Shown: in pieces, positions 23,240 through 36,832 of the stretch
Position numbering within the stretch: position 1 is the stretch's first letter
Layout of the letters: the number at the start of each line of letters is the position of its first letter
NCBI RefSeq assembly: GCF_028453695.1
Contig: NC_135777.1
Span: 19,581,714-19,645,713, forward strand
DNA length: 64,000 nt
Source of the DNA: Augochlora pura
Taxonomy: Eukaryota > Arthropoda > Insecta > Hymenoptera > Halictidae
Direction: 5' to 3'
Position numbers and translations under genes: made by a program
Notes under the pieces: generated by a model
What the model was told of the DNA's origin: nothing
The model's input: the letters and a program-made list of their open reading frames with translations, nothing else
The model's database searches: none

Positions 23240-26200
23240 CCCGAGCTGGAAATTACGCGATCCCGGCTTTTTTTGATCGACGATAGCGGTCCGGGCGTCG
23301 CGCGGTCATTGTCGCCTAGGGACAATCAAATCGCTGGGATTCTTGCCGGTCCCCGGCGCTTGGTAGCCGGCCAAGAAAAAGGACACCTCTTTTCGGTTAT
23401 CGCGGTGCGGATCTCCGGAAAACTATGCCAGAGATGCGCCCCCGATAGCCGCGTGCGCGCAGGCTCGATCCGATGTATCACGGATTTCCAGCCTTCCCTT
23501 TCCCGTCGACAGAAATCTAAACGATTGTTGAGAAACCGGCTGCCGCTGCCGCTGCTGCTGCTGGATGTGGCTGGCGCTGTTGCAGCCGCGCGACGCGCAG
23601 ATGTCGACAGCGAGCGGAATTAATTGCAGTCAAATTAGCCAATCGCTGCCGATCGATCGACGAGCGGATCCTGTAGCAGGCGTAATTCACGCTGTCGACC
23701 GGCCGGGCACGGGATTTATAGAAATTTCAAAGCCGGTGTCACGGCGTGGACAAGCGTCACCACGGCGGACTACGAGGAAGAGGTGTATACCGGCGCGGCT
23801 ACGCCACTGTCGGCGAGAAGGTCAAGACGATGCGCGGCGCGCCGGTCGCGGTGAATACCTAATTAAGATCTTAATTACCCCCGGCCGGAGCGGAGGAACG
23901 TTTCACCTCCGACCGACTCCCACGATGCAGTTTATAAGATTGTTAATATCATCATTTATACGGTCGGTAACGCGGGATCGTTAGTGTCTCGCCGGGGTCC
24001 AACCGTTAATCAGCATCCGGTTCTGCGGGCCGGCAGCAACCCTTTCATCGGCCACCCTTTTGTGCCGCGGCGGCCGAGGCGGCCGAGGCCCGTTCCGCTG
24101 CCAGGCTGGATGAAACGGTGCTCGTTGGAACGCGGGTCCCGGGACCCGGTAATGATAATCGTTGCGAGCCCCGGCCGGTCGCCGCGCGCCGTTTCGTAAT
24201 TAAACGCGGACGGGGAGGATCGTCATTAACGCCCGCGGACGCGGCAGCGGCGATCGAGCGCCTGTATTATTCGATTGTAATATTTCATCGCGGTTCCGGA
24301 TAATTGAAGTCGATGATGGAGCTCTTCGCGCGCGGCTTTCCACCGTGCGCGCGCTCGCGCATCATCGCGGGACGTGGGAGAATTCGTGGTAACAAGTACC
24401 ATTGCGGACGGGCATTTTTCCCGGATCGGTGCGCGCCTGATGGATCTTACGATCCCGACGGTGCCTAACCTCCCTGGCCGCCAACGGAAACCAGCTTCCA
24501 CTTCAGGCCATTCATTCCCGATAGGCTGAATCGCTAATTGAGAAAAAACAGGCCCCGACGCGGTTTCCCTCCCGCATCCACCCTCCAATTACTCAATTCC
24601 AATCGTCGAAATTAAATCTCACCGGCGTCGATCCATCATCCGGCACGGGAAAAATCCGAATTCGCGGGGCTCGCGCGCCACGCCGTCCCGTCGAGCTCGT
24701 TAAAATTGAAACGGAAGGGGCCTCGGAACATATTGTTTCTGTCAGTCGCAGGGCTCCGGACGATTTCTCAAGGTTCGTCAGCCGAACAGCCACTCCGGCT
24801 GCCACCTCGGACGAAGGGCACCGAGAGGAGAACTGACGCGGGGTTACTACTTCCGATCGATCCTCCGACGATCCACGGGGATGCGGAACACCGTGCGAGA
24901 CCATCGACAGGCTTTCGATACTTGGAACATTTTTCCAATCGACTTCGATCGACTCCAACCCGTTCCATCCGACGCATTCTTCTCTGTTCCTTCCATGTCG
25001 GTTGTTATTTACGATCCACGAGGGTAATTGTACTTCAACCCTTCGAAGTCGAATGTTTACTCAGCGACGACATCAGGACTGTATGTCTTGTTCTAGAAGT
25101 TACAAACATTTGATTATGTATGTAACTAAAGTTCGGGATATATTGTTTATTTTTTATTCCATTTAAGCTTTTCATATATAATCTAATTCTCTGAATTCAA
25201 TGAGTTACTATATGAAAATTATCGTCCATAAAGGGTTAATCTACTTCGAGCTTTAACAATGACTGTTGCTTTGTAAGGATGACAAAACTGCATTTGTTCA
25301 GACTTTCTACAATTTTATTGAAATATCAATTAAGAAAATTTTGTCGTTTCCTATAAAAATGTTTTTACAATAATTTTCAAATAAAACATATGAAATGGAT
25401 CATTTCGCTTGACTTGCTAGGTTCAACCTTAAATTATAAATACGTTAAACGTAACAAATTAAAAATAGTTTATACCTAAAATTCAAAGTCTCGACAATCG
25501 TAGAATCGTACCTGGCCGGTTTTTGCGTCGTCTGATATATCGCGTATTTCTTGGAGATCGTGGAACGCTTTTTAGGCCGAGCCACTCCGATAATTAATGC
25601 GTCTCTTTAATCGATTTGCTTTAATATCGTGAATCCAGCGGATCATTTCATATTTCTATAGACGGCGCGACGCGACGATACTTTGTCTGTCTACGGGAAT
25701 TAAAGTGGAAGTCAATGGAGACCGGGGCGAAGCGCACGCAATCCAATTGCGAACGATCGATAACTAATCGCCGCAAAAACCCGTAGGAGGCTGTCTACGA
25801 CCGTCGTCGATCGTCCCATTGAAAAGAGGCACAACTAATTGCCGCAGACCATGAATAATTCAAGCCGCGGCCAATTCAGCGACGAGCTTGATTCATTTCC
25901 GTACGGTCGTAAAAAGTGTTGAAAGATTGCCGATAGACGCGTCGATATACCAACGGGAACCGTATAAACTAGTCCCCGCGGTATTGCACGTGGCGAAAGA
26001 AGTGGCGAAAGAAGACTGGGCTAGCTACAAAACGAGAACGACGAGAATCGTACGTCGTGAACCGTCGTCTCAGGCTCCCCTAACTTCGTCGCACGAAAGT
26101 CTAGCCATGACGGGAATTTTACATAATTTAATTTAGTTGTGCCGCGTCTTCTCCTTAGACTAAAATGTGTCACATTTCGTGAACTATATTGTGAAGTTTC

Positions 26201-29200
26201 GATCAACGCTTTGAATTAAAGTGACGACTTTGTGACGCCATAGGAAATCACGTCTCAAAGTAATTTTAATAAGCGTAACTGTTGCGCGAGTCGTAAAATT
26301 CAGTATTTTAGATTTCGACTTAAAATAGCTCCGAGTGCAAAGGGTTAAACTACTTTTAGCTATATATGTTAATAGTTTTCTATAATTACCCTTTTAAGAT
26401 CCAAGATCAATAGATGAGAGTTTCATTAAATGATGATAGCATTTCATTCATATTTCAATAAATTATTTCGATTAATATTACGTAACAAGTTCTTCAGAAA
26501 TTTTTACTTGAAAAGAAAATTATTAAGCTCAAATATGTGCATATATTATTGGTAAATAACGTGCTAAGACTGCAGAAATTATTCAGAAGAAATTAAAAAG
26601 ACACGCGTTGAAATATATTAGCAAGCAACCTCGCGATATATTAGCAAATAAGCAGTATCTAAAAAATGTTGCTGTTACTATGAAAGACACCAAGGTGTCA
26701 TTATATTGTTGCTCGAAAAAGGTAGATAAAAATGTGTCTGAAATATTTAGTCCCTGACGAATTAGCAACAGTATAGAATGAAAATATCTGTAGCTTCCCC
26801 GTGAACCGGAAGTCTCCGGGCGCGACACCCAAGCCGCAAGAACTCATAATGGAAAGTAACTGTTCCGAAGTCGTGAAATCTGTTATTGTTTATTAGAAAT
26901 TCCTTTTTGCGACGGCCGTGTGGCCGCGCACGCACGGGCCGCCGGTTAATGGACACAGACACGAGGGTAAAGAATCGAGTGCCGCGTACGACGCGTCGTT
27001 TCGATTCTTCGCACGCCGAACACGATACGCTTGTAACTTCTAAACCTCGTTACCCGCCGCTTCTTTCTCTGCGATTCGCGCGTTCTTCGGGCCGTTTTAC
27101 TGTTTCTCTTTGTCGGTGCGGAACAGTTCGTGGCTCTCCTTTATATTCTAACCTCGGCCGATACCTCGGTTGAACCCGCAGCGAGCTTTTATTCCTTCTT
27201 TACTCGCGATTTTTCCATTCACGAAGCTCCGCGCATCCGAATAGCCGAAGTGACACCGCGGCTTAAATCACCGACGTTCGCATGGAATGATTATAAACAA
27301 ATCACAATAAAACTTTATTGCCGAAGGAATGCCGTGTGACGATTTTATGCCGATAAAATGGCCGCCGCGTTTACGTGCGATTTGCGACAATTGCTTGCTT
27401 CTTGTTGCTGATTTGAGGCAAGTTTTCTGTTCGTGAATGAAACGTAGGATTTAATATCATTTTGTTAATGGTATTCGTTCGTTAATCCTTTGACATACGA
27501 ATAAAAAGGAACTCAATACGTCCGAAAGATATCATTTAATTTGGCTGAATTCAGAGACAGGATATTTTATTTTGAAATTTGCATTGCTATTTAGCATTTA
27601 TTCAAGTTGTATGGACTTTGTTAAGTAACGTTATAAAATAATAAACTAGTAGTTCTGTATAGCATCTTGGAGTATGTAGAGTAACTAGATATTATTCACA
27701 CTGCCAAGTTGTTAGTTAACATCCAAGTTAACAAACATGCAGCTTAGAAACCACCCTATTAAAATAGATAAATATTTTATTTTGCGAACTTTAAGACTCG
27801 GAAGTTGAAAGCTCGTTACTTACGCTTTGCACGATTCCATTGCTCAATAAATTACCGTCTCGATGGTACAGCGAGCTGTCAATATTAGTCGGCAATAAGT
27901 CGAATTAGTTCCCATGGGATCTCAGGGAACAGAGGTCGCGCGGCCGAGCCGAAAATCGACAGTTCCGCCAGCCGCGGCGGATCGATATCGCGTTGGAGCC
28001 GATCTCCAGTCGAGGGGCGCGTGGGTGTGCGATCTTTTGAGCGGAGCCGCGACGTAGATTATCTCCATTATCTTGCTCTATCGCGCACACGATCCTAAGA
28101 TCTCACCCCGAGATACGATCGCGCGAACGATCGTAGGATCTTTCTCGCGGTGGTAGAGCAGGGCCGCGACCGGTCGCTCCATTACGATCTCACCGGCCGT
28201 GATCGCGGTCCCTTTCCCTCCTATTTCGCACAAATCTTCTCCCGCGATCATCGCGGATCGATTCCTAAGTAGACGCACTCGATCGACCGTGCTCTCGCGT
28301 CCGTGGATCAAGCCGGGGATCGGTTCGTACGAGCAAACTCCCCGTACGAGTATATACCACCGGCCTCTCTCGATTACTTTAGCCGCGTCCACTCCGGCCT
28401 GCTGCATAATTCACGGAGCCTAATAAGCAATCAGTCAAATGCGATTTTCATGCACGATAAGTAAAACACAATAAAACGTTTAATGCGTCTGCCATTGGCG
28501 CGAGCTAATCGTTCCGCGAACAAATCTTTCTCGTATTCCTGTTTGCAGCGGTCTAATGATCGGACTGCCGATCATTGCGCGGAATACTAATCGTACTTCC
28601 GCTTATTCTTGGAAAGGTGTGGGAAATTAATCGAGTATGGGATAGCGCCGTTTCTGAAGGTCTTATAAACGATTTGTTATGCCTTTTAGGGTACTCGCTT
28701 TTTCGATAGTGCTTCGATATCTAAAAATATTTCAAATGTGAAGCATATTTTAAGACTGTCTTTGGATCATTCACAAATTCATTATAATATAAGCACAAGT
28801 AGAGATGTGGTAAATTAATAATTAAATAGTAGGTTTGATGAATTTATAGAACAGTTATTCTTTGGTGATACTTCATCTAATTAGAATATAATATTGAAAA
28901 CAATTTACATCACAACGTCACAAGCAAATTATAGTTTTCCAACACATTTACAACGACGTATTTTTATTAAAATTTTCCTACATGAAAGGTGATTATAATA
29001 CAGATTTCTAAAACTATGGTATTTTTGCAATTACCGTATTTTATAACACTTATCATCAATTACATGTATTTAACTGTCAGAAAATCGCTAATAAATATAT
29101 ATATTACAACGCTTCGAATCAAACGAGAATACTCGCTTCACGTCGATAGATAAAGATCTACAACGCGCAAGTTACCTGCTATAATAAAGTGAAAATTAAG

Positions 29201-30064
29201 TGCTATAATAAATCTCTTTTAATCTCGCCTATGAAACAAATGAATTTAATTTCCGGTTTCGACTGTTACCGGTATCGACGCGAGACGTCGAACGCGTCAA
29301 CGGATCCGTGCAAACCTCGTTTTCCAACGTCCTTCGCGTCGGCGCGACCGAATATTCCATATTCCGTGCGGTTTCGCCACGCTTGTAGATCGGTATCGTC
29401 GTTCATCAATCCGCTGGAAATGTCAACGATGCAATCTGCCGGGTTATGTAATGCGGCGTGTCCGGTCTGTTTGAATTCCTCGATCGGCCCGGCGGCGGAG
29501 CCGATCCGTTTCACGGGAGACACGGAGCAAAAGGGGTTTGCCCCCGGACTCGTCGTTCCCGTCGGGGAGGCTCTTCACTCGGTTCCACCGTCATGCATCG
29601 GTGTATCAGCACGTCGTCCGGGGCCCGGCGGTATCGGTTTGGCGATCTACGGACGATTTGTCAGCGGCCGGCCGGCCGTGTAGCAGCTTATCAAATATAT
29701 ATCGAACACCGCTCCCATCGTGTATTTACTGCGCGCGGGCACCGATGGGCTTACGTGTACGCGTGCACGTGCTCCCGGCCCCCCGATTCCGATCAATCGA
29801 CGCCGAAGTATCGGTACACGCTCTATAACCGACGACACGTACCCCGTTGTCCTGGAACCGCGTCTCGCCCATTAATTAACACGGTTACGCAACGCGATAA
29901 CCTATTGCCGCCCGATGTTACGAATCGACGCTCTAGCGTATTTGTATCGAAAGATATCGCGTATTTCGCGTGAACAATATTTGCATTGCTCCTCGTATTA
30001 CAAGCTTGCAAATTTATATAATTATTCGTTTTTGCATCAAGGTTATTCATTCAATTTATTTTAG

Positions 30065-30279
30065 TTAACCTTTCAGGCACGACGCGATATTGTAGTGGCT
30101 TTTACAGATTTCTCGCGCTTTACTCAATTATTTTATTAATTATTAAAGTATACGATTAAAGTGTATATGTCCAATACACTAAGAAAAGAATATATATATA
30201 CCAGAAAATGGTATTAAGATAATGGTAATTTAGTTATGAAAAATTTCATTCGCCCAAAATCCAGTGTGTAAGAGGTTAA
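30065..30279. mobile_element. TTAA-type MITE-like element (C)
   Basis: A 215-bp AT-rich segment bounded by TTAACCTTTCAGGCAC on the left and GTGTGTAAGAGGTTAA on the right. The left end and the reverse complement of the right end agree at 12 of 16 positions. TTAA followed by CC at each end fits the piggyBac-type plan. The interior is mostly A and T with no open frame. The terminal match is weaker than in element B, so confidence is lower. Confidence 0.5.
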
Positions 30280-30507
30280 AAAGATGCAACGAGTGTATTG
30301 GTTCAGAATTGACTAGACAGATCTTTATGCGGAATAAAAATTGTCTACGCCACTGGCAAGATACGAGAGCAGCGTAGACATCGATTTCTCTTCTGAACTA
30401 TTTCAATGAGCTGGAATGAATATCGTTCTATTTCTAAATTCTTGAGATAATTCGAATATTTTGCAGCTAATCTACTAATCTTTATTTAAATTGCATAAAA
30501 TTCGCAG

Positions 30508-30567
30508 CGTAATGACGACGGTTCAATTTGCTCGTGTTGGCTGTTGAGAGCACTCCCCAATTTATCC
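30508..30567 (+). CDS. Candidate 60-base exon, very weak
   Basis: AAAATTCGCAG (acceptor-like, ends 30507) and TATCC|GTAAGT (donor-like, 30567/30568) bound exactly 20 open codons (RNDDGSICSCWLLRALPNLS). The preceding sequence is AT-rich rather than pyrimidine-rich. No known homology. Confidence 0.08.
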
Positions 30568-31264
30568 GTAAGTAGATTGTACCCGCACAGAGTCAGACGG
30601 TTTCGTTATTCGCGTCGGATTTTCGTACATTTTCTGGTACATGTTAACACTTACACGACCGCACATTATATTTCCCGTATTTCAATGCGTAAATGAACTC
30701 GCTATTAAAAATATCATTCTCTGTCGAATTACTATACTTATTCTAAAAACCACCTTTATAACATACTAATTACAAGCTTAATATGTGGATCTTTAATTTC
30801 CTATAAGTTTCGCTTTTTTTATTTCCAAGTGAAAAAAATCACCGGTTTATTACATTAAACAGGATAGTAATATACGTCGTTCGAGCGTTAACGAAAGTCG
30901 CAACGATTCCCAAGCACCGATCGACGGTCAACAAATTTCGAGCACCGTTGCCGCCTTAATTACGCGCCGGCCGATCCGAAGTGGGCCATTTTTACGGGCC
31001 GAATAACTCCGTTGCAAAAGAAGTTCCCGAGCTGGGTCCGCCGGTATCGAATATTCAAATCAGCCGTGCCCGCGCGTCTTCGGCTCGCGAGACCGGGACG
31101 ATCGGATTAAAATCTCCCGAAACGTTTAATTGCCGACTTCGACGCGGTTCTGCGTTGCTTGTCAGGGTATCGCGGTCGGATCTCGCGATTCGCACGCGAG
31201 ACGGATCTGTCTTGAAGGGCGCGGAGGTGAACGGGATAGGATAAGAGATCCACCGAAGGGGAAA

Positions 31265-31276
31265 GGGGGGGGGGGG
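31265..31276. repeat. Poly-G tract, 12 bases
   Basis: Twelve consecutive G, followed about 50-80 bases downstream by further G-rich and (CT)/(GA) sequence around a small inverted repeat at 31325-31346. Confidence 0.85.
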
Positions 31277-32993
31277 AGCTTGAAACGGGCACGAATGGTA
31301 GGGCGAGAACGAGAGGGGTCTCTCTCTCCCTCTCGAGGGAGAGGGGGACCGGCGTAAAGGGGGGGAGAGACAGGGTGTGCTGCGCTCGCTCGTTTTCTCG
31401 CGCGATCCTTTATACGAGGGGTCCGTTGCGGGTGAGATAAAGCCCGGTAAAAGTCCGGAGGCGCGTATCGCCGCGTTTCTCCGACGATTGTTATCTGCCG
31501 GCGATATATTAAGCGCCATTACCAGTATTTAGAAGGCGGCGCTGCCGTGGCAGCGCCTCGCTCGGGCCTCCTTATCGAGATCGCCGAGCGTGAAACGTGC
31601 CGGACCACGGGCACGCAGCGATAAACGGGGATTAGCCGGGTGTTCGTTATCGAATTGAGCGTGATTATTCGTGAGAAAGAAGTCGCGGCAGCCGCCCCGG
31701 CCTGCCTCCTCAGCTGCATCGCGATGCATCGCGAGGTGGATTCGCCGCGGACGCACACTCACGGCGGACCATCCTCGCCTCTCGCGAGATTCGCTCGTCG
31801 ATACTGGCGATTTTCTGCCTAAATAATTGGATAGAGTACGGAAGAAAGTAAGTGAAAGGTGTAGAACGCTATTCAATTACTCAGAAACACGTACCTTGAT
31901 CGATCTGCCTGCTATGTTGGCTAGTGTGCATCCATCTCTGTCTGCGGGCAGTGGGAACGCTAATCGATGAACTAGTTCACAGGAACAACGTACTAGTTGG
32001 AGCCGAGATTAGGATTTATAGGAGTTTCGATGGAAGTTGGAAGTTGCGCAAGTTTTAATCGGATTTGAGAATTCAAGAATTATTATAGTACAGATATCAC
32101 TTCTGGCTGTCTCAATAATTTATTACCCGTATCATGACATTGTAATAAGGAAAAATATGAGCAATTAAAATACAGTCTAAAATATAAAATTTCTGCTCTT
32201 CTATATTCTATTGCGCGTTATTTGAATATAATAATAATATATCAGAATTAATTTTATTCTATTTATTTCCTTCTCATATTTTTACAAAAAGTATCTGTCA
32301 CCCGTATACAAGAAATGATTCTTCCATTAATTAAACGTATCTGCTAGTTTTATTGATCGTTAGGAAACGTAGCCGACTTAATATGATAATAATTTATATC
32401 ATATGAATAACGACCGGATGACGAGGAACGGTTTGCTGGCCTCAACCGGTACATTTACGATGTTGACAGCCTGTTGACAGAAGCATCGACGTGGAAACGC
32501 AGAAAACTGAAGTAGATACTGACCGCGATAAAGATTATCACGATCGCACTTCAAGCCTCGAATGCTACCGCGCCGTCGAAGGTAGCAACATTCTTCTTTC
32601 CCCGACCGGCATTTAAACACATCTGTAGATAATTATTCAATATTTTCGTTCCATTGACAGCGTTTCCTGTCATACCTGTTCGACCGTTAAAATCCTGTGG
32701 CTGTCGCTCCGAACGCCTCGTAACCCGGGAGTTCCTCGAGGATCAATCGAGATAACGAGAACCGGTCTGCCACGTTAGTCCAAATGACTTCGCAAGGACA
32801 CTACGGATATCGGGATCTATCCTCGAGGATACTTGTAAAAAGGGAAACGGATGAGCAACGGGGCGCTGGCGCGCTTTAAAACAACCGCAGGAATCTCGAA
32901 TGTATAACTGGCTTCGACTTAAATGGCGGCTCCGGAGTATCAGGTGTCGATTAACTCGACGGAATTAACACAGAGCAATGAATATTGAGGGAA

Positions 32994-33005
32994 GGGGGGG
33001 GGGGG
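32994..33005. repeat. Poly-G tract, 12 bases
   Basis: Twelve consecutive G in the context TGAGGGAA-G12-AGGAC. Confidence 0.85.
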
Positions 33006-33424
33006 AGGACTCCGGATTCCACGGCGGTGAGGGAATCGTTGCGAACCGTCCGGGAACTTTGATCTGCAATATTTACAAGATCCGACGCGCAGATTGCCGC
33101 GACGATTGCCGCGAGTAAATCGGTAACCGATTGTTTTTGGTTTGGTGGAACGTGTCTCTGTTTTATAGCCGCTGTCACGGGCGATCACCTTGTCGAAAAT
33201 ATTCCTGGACGTTCGAGCGGACCGGTGAATGACGGCAATTTGTCACTCGCGTGATGCCTGTTAGGAAGTCACGGAGTTTGCTTGAAATCATCGGCGATCG
33301 CTTCGCTGGCTATGTTTTCGTCGACTCAGGTTCATCGACGACGAGTTTTATTGACACCGTGCGTTCATCGACGCTATAAAATCACTGGATGTAGGCATCG
33401 AGATTTATTTTATATTTGGCCTCT

Positions 33425-33525
33425 ATTAGGTCAGGATTCTGTTATGTTATGTTACGTTAGATTGAGTTAGATTAACTTAGGATAGGTAAGGTTTGGTCGA
33501 CTTACGTTAGGGTAGGTTAAGTCAG
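33425..33525 (+). repeat. Degenerate TTAGG/GTTAGGTTAG-like repeat
   Basis: About a hundred bases built from variants of GTTATGTTATGTTACGTTAG, GAGTTAGATTAACTTAGG and TTAGGGTAGGTTAAG. TTAGG is the usual insect telomere unit, and GTTAGG-type interstitial repeats are frequent in Hymenoptera (established knowledge). The copies are too diverged to be an active telomere end. Confidence 0.55.
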
Positions 33526-33542
33526 CAGAATTAAAGCAGTGC

Positions 33543-33760
33543 TTAATTCCTTGCCGTACTATTCTTTTCACAGTTACAAGGACGAGCACCCTTTTTCCTG
33601 TAATAATTTCTTAGACGAAAAAAGAAAAATATCTATCGCTTTTGTCTATATTTATAATTTTATTCCGGCTTAGAAGAACGGAATAACATTTATACTTAAC
33701 AAGATATTAATATAAATTTCCATGAAGAACCAGACTCCTCAAAATACAGCAAGGGGTTAA
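33543..33760. mobile_element. TTAA-type MITE-like element (D)
   Basis: A 218-bp AT-rich segment. The left end TTAATTCCTTGCCGTA (33543-33558) matches the reverse complement of the right end TACAGCAAGGGGTTAA (33745-33760) at 13 of 16 positions. Both ends carry TTAA. Length and make-up resemble element C at 30065-30279. It is non-coding, and piggyBac-type affinity is inferred from TTAA next to CC/CCC. Confidence 0.55.
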
Positions 33761-34356
33761 TTACGATCGTATTCCGCAGAAACCAAATCGTAATATCCAT
33801 CCATCTCGCAGGTCCTTCGCAGCGACCGTCTAAAAGAATCTCGATCCGCGTAATCTTTATTTCGCCGTCAATTACACGCGAAACGACTCTAGATAATTTT
33901 GGAAAAATCGAGATCATCGACGAGACCGCCGCTGGATCGCCAGAATGCCGCGACCGGTCGTCGCAATTTTCGACGTAATAAAGAACCGCATATATGGAGA
34001 TTCCATTACCGGTTCAGCTGTTTCAGGGTCGCGGCGTATTAAGTAAATTTATACGGCACCTGACTGTCATAAAAGACAGGCGGCATGCCGAAGCTCGCGT
34101 CATCGCGATCGTGCTTTCTGTCGCCGTTTAGCGGCCCGGCTAGAGCCGCCGTCGCCGTCGTCCCCTGGATCGTTCTGTAATTTCAAGAGCTGTTCTAGCC
34201 ACCGCGCCTGGGCGAACCGGAAAAAAGGGACACGCTAACGAGAAGGTGGTCCATGGTGGACAGGGGCGGGGTATCAGGGAATGGGGATCGGCAGAGGGGA
34301 CGGTGTCGATGCCAGGGAGACGATCGAGAAATGCGGATAGCGATGACGCCTATCGC

Positions 34357-34382
34357 TGTGTCTGTGTGTGTGTGTGTGTGTG
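34357..34382. repeat. (TG)n microsatellite
   Basis: A TG run of about 11 units with one TC interruption near the start, continuing into a GCGCGCACG stretch and, 40 bases on, a GCGCGCGCGCG run. Confidence 0.95.
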
Positions 34383-35039
34383 CGCGCACGGCTTCGTCGC
34401 GCGCGGGGTCATCCTCCGGTTGTTGCGCGCGCGCGCGACAAAGAGGAAGAAGAGCGACGGGAGAGGAGGTCAAGAGGCTGCCGGCACGCGGGGTTGACGG
34501 ATAAACATAATGATTTAATGACCATTTCGTACGCGAACGACACGAAATTCTATGATCGCGGTGCCTAATGACACGGCACTTGCCACGAGGCTGCAATTAT
34601 TTTGCGGCACGTTGGACTCCGGTGACGTCACCGCGCCGGTACCTTCTCACGCCCTATGACCGACCGACGGAGAAAGTACACTCCGCCCTAGAAGCTCCTC
34701 CTCGCCTCGCGATCTCTCTCTCTCTTTTCCTCCCTCTCCTCGATCTTTTATCCGGTTTCTCGATCGCCGTTTCCGTCATTCACCCTCCACGCTCGATTTT
34801 AGAGAAGCTTTGTACGCGCCGATTTCCGATACGCCTCTTTTGCGCGAGCCCTACGAAACGATTCATCATTTCACGCTGCAGGAATCTCGTATTTCCTGCA
34901 ATCGTTTGAATCGTGCTGATATAAAGCTAAATTTGTTTATTTATTTTCAGATAAAAATGTTTTAACATACGACAGTGGATTACCTGTTAATTGCAGATAG
35001 TTGGGACATTGAATATATTTCGACGAAAAGTAGTTTCAG

Positions 35040-35124
35040 AACAACGCGAGTCGATCAATTTACAATATTTGTAATATGATTGGTGCAATTGTATTTACCG
35101 AAAATAATGCGATGAGTCTTGCGA
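35040..35124 (+). CDS. Candidate exon in AT-rich island, very weak
   Basis: GTAGTTTCAG (acceptor-like, ends 35039) and GCGA|GTAAGT (35124/35125) bound 85 bases that are open in one frame (NNASRSIYNICNMIGAIVFT...). AT-rich composition makes both the splice-like strings and the open frame less surprising. No homology is known to me. Confidence 0.08.
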
Positions 35125-36832
35125 GTAAGTAGGACAAGATAAGATAAAATTATATAGTAAAGTTAAACTTTATATATGAGTATAGTTAAGTTACACTAAA
35201 AACTACGATATGACTGACACAGTTCGCATAAAATGTCACAAGTCTTTCAATCGTGCAATTCTTATATCCCCTGTTCAATTAATATAAACATCGTATTCCA
35301 ATAAAAATCGATCTCTTCTCGTATCAATCTTACAAGCTGAAAATAATACAACCAACCAGGAATGTCCAGGAGATATTGACAAATGAAAAATGGCATCGTT
35401 TCGAAAGACAGTCTTCTATGTCTCGACAAGCAATTGGCCCGTGATTGATCGATGATTGTATAACAGAACATGTACTGAATACATCCGTCACAGGTTTCTG
35501 GCCGGCCGATCGGTTCCGAGGATGTTAAATTCGGGCTTTCGATTCTCGGTAACGAGGAATCATTGTAATTCTCCGATTAGCCGAAGCCCGACCGCGCCGG
35601 GAATCCCCAGAGAGGAGGTCCTGGAATAGCGAGGTGCCTCGTTGAAACTGAAACGCAGCGGCTTTCGAATGATAATGGAGAAACTCGCCGCGAAACGATT
35701 TCGCGATGTAGCCGTTGCCTCGCTCTGACGTCTTGTTCAGTGAAACCTATGATCGATGGGGGAATTTCTTAATTCGAAAGTCCGGTCCTAGGAATCAGGT
35801 GTAGCCGTGACTCATCCGCGATTTGTTTTAACGAGCATCTTCGGTTTCGTTAGACACAACCGCCAACCTTTTGCTGGAACACGTTTAAATGTAAGGAAGT
35901 ATTATCTAACCGGTAAAGTCGAGATTAAAGAAAAATGTCATCTAGAGTCTGCTTCCAAGTTATGGTAAGCATTTGAACTACTATGGAAATTAAAATAAAT
36001 GAGATACAGAATTCAGATACAGAAATTGAGATATGCAGTGTTTTATTAATTGTCTATCAATGATTAATAAAAATCAGATCAGCTATTGACCCACGTTTCC
36101 ATACAGTTATCATATTTATGATTTTCAAGACATGACTATAGTCATGCTGAAGAAGAATGGAGGACTGAAGGGTCACCTAAAAACTAAACCATACTTCCAT
36201 ATTCTAGACGTATATAAGCCATTCCCCGAAACGATGTCGGACAGCAGCGTCCTCCCCGTGAATCCACGGGGAATATTCGTCCGTGTCGCAAAGCCCGCGA
36301 CGGACGATTTAAATAAAATATCAATTAACGCGGCGCGAGGCCGGCTGAAAAGCACCCGCGTCCGTGTCCAATATAAATCAGATTGTATCACAGTCGGTAC
36401 TTCGTTTATCTGGCCGGGGATCTCGCAGTCTCGTTCGTTGGCCAATTATCGGCGCATCGATCGACGCAACTGGAAAATGTCACCGCAGATGCGACTTTCC
36501 GCCGATTTCCTTTTCCAAGTTTCCTTGTTATCCGTCGCGCGTTCGATTTTTTTTCCTTCCCACCGCCGTTCCTCCTCCCCCCTCCGATCCCGGATAATTA
36601 CATCCGCGCGTCGAGAAATTCGATTCATCTCGATCGCGCCGGCAGATTAGTTTGCCCGGGACGCGACGCTGTCACACCGGAAGAAAAATGATCGTTGGTT
36701 ATGTCACCGGCGCTCGCGCGGATCCATAAATTGCTCGCTGAAAGAACGAACGGACGATCCTACCACCACCACCTACCTACCGATCACCTACCGGTGACCC
36801 TCGCGACGGAATTACGCGAGCCCGACGGTCTA

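Larger units (their letters stand above)
16001..24000. other. Non-coding GC/AT mosaic, block 3
   Basis: No recognised gene. AT-rich islands are at about 16000-16620, 18600-18980, 19740-20450, 21300-21640 and 22380-22700. The stretch 17.3-18.45 kb has several splice-like signals, of which two are listed as candidate exons. The longest open frame of the window (21672-22205) is here but has no recognisable domain and uses a TTG at its start. A 23-base poly-C tract lies at 20743-20765. A near-palindromic TTAACCC motif pair lies at 22346-22365. Confidence 0.6.
24001..32000. other. Non-coding GC/AT mosaic, block 4
   Basis: No recognised gene. AT-rich islands are at about 25080-25500, 26130-26790, 27400-27850, 28690-29260 and 29990-30900. 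One TTAA-type inverted-repeat element is at 30065-30279. A weak pair of similar ends is at 25034-25043 and 25231-25240, and a lone right end GCAAAGGGTTAA is at 26337-26348. A G12 tract lies at 31265-31276. A small palindrome with stem TCTCCCT/AGGGAGA lies near 31325-31346. Confidence 0.6.

Noticed and set aside
25034..25240. Possible sixth TTAA-type element (TTCAACCCTT left, AAGGGTTAAT right)
   Set aside because: The inverted match covers only about nine bases and the left TTAA is lost, so it is too weak to list as an element.
29266..29523. 85-codon minus-strand frame with a GTAACA donor-like end
   Set aside because: Mildly protein-like, but the plus strand is open for 164 codons over the same DNA. 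Both are likely effects of CpG-rich composition.
36132..36650. 172-codon plus-strand frame
   Set aside because: Crosses an AT/GC border, changes composition along its length, has competing frames on both strands and no recognisable motif.
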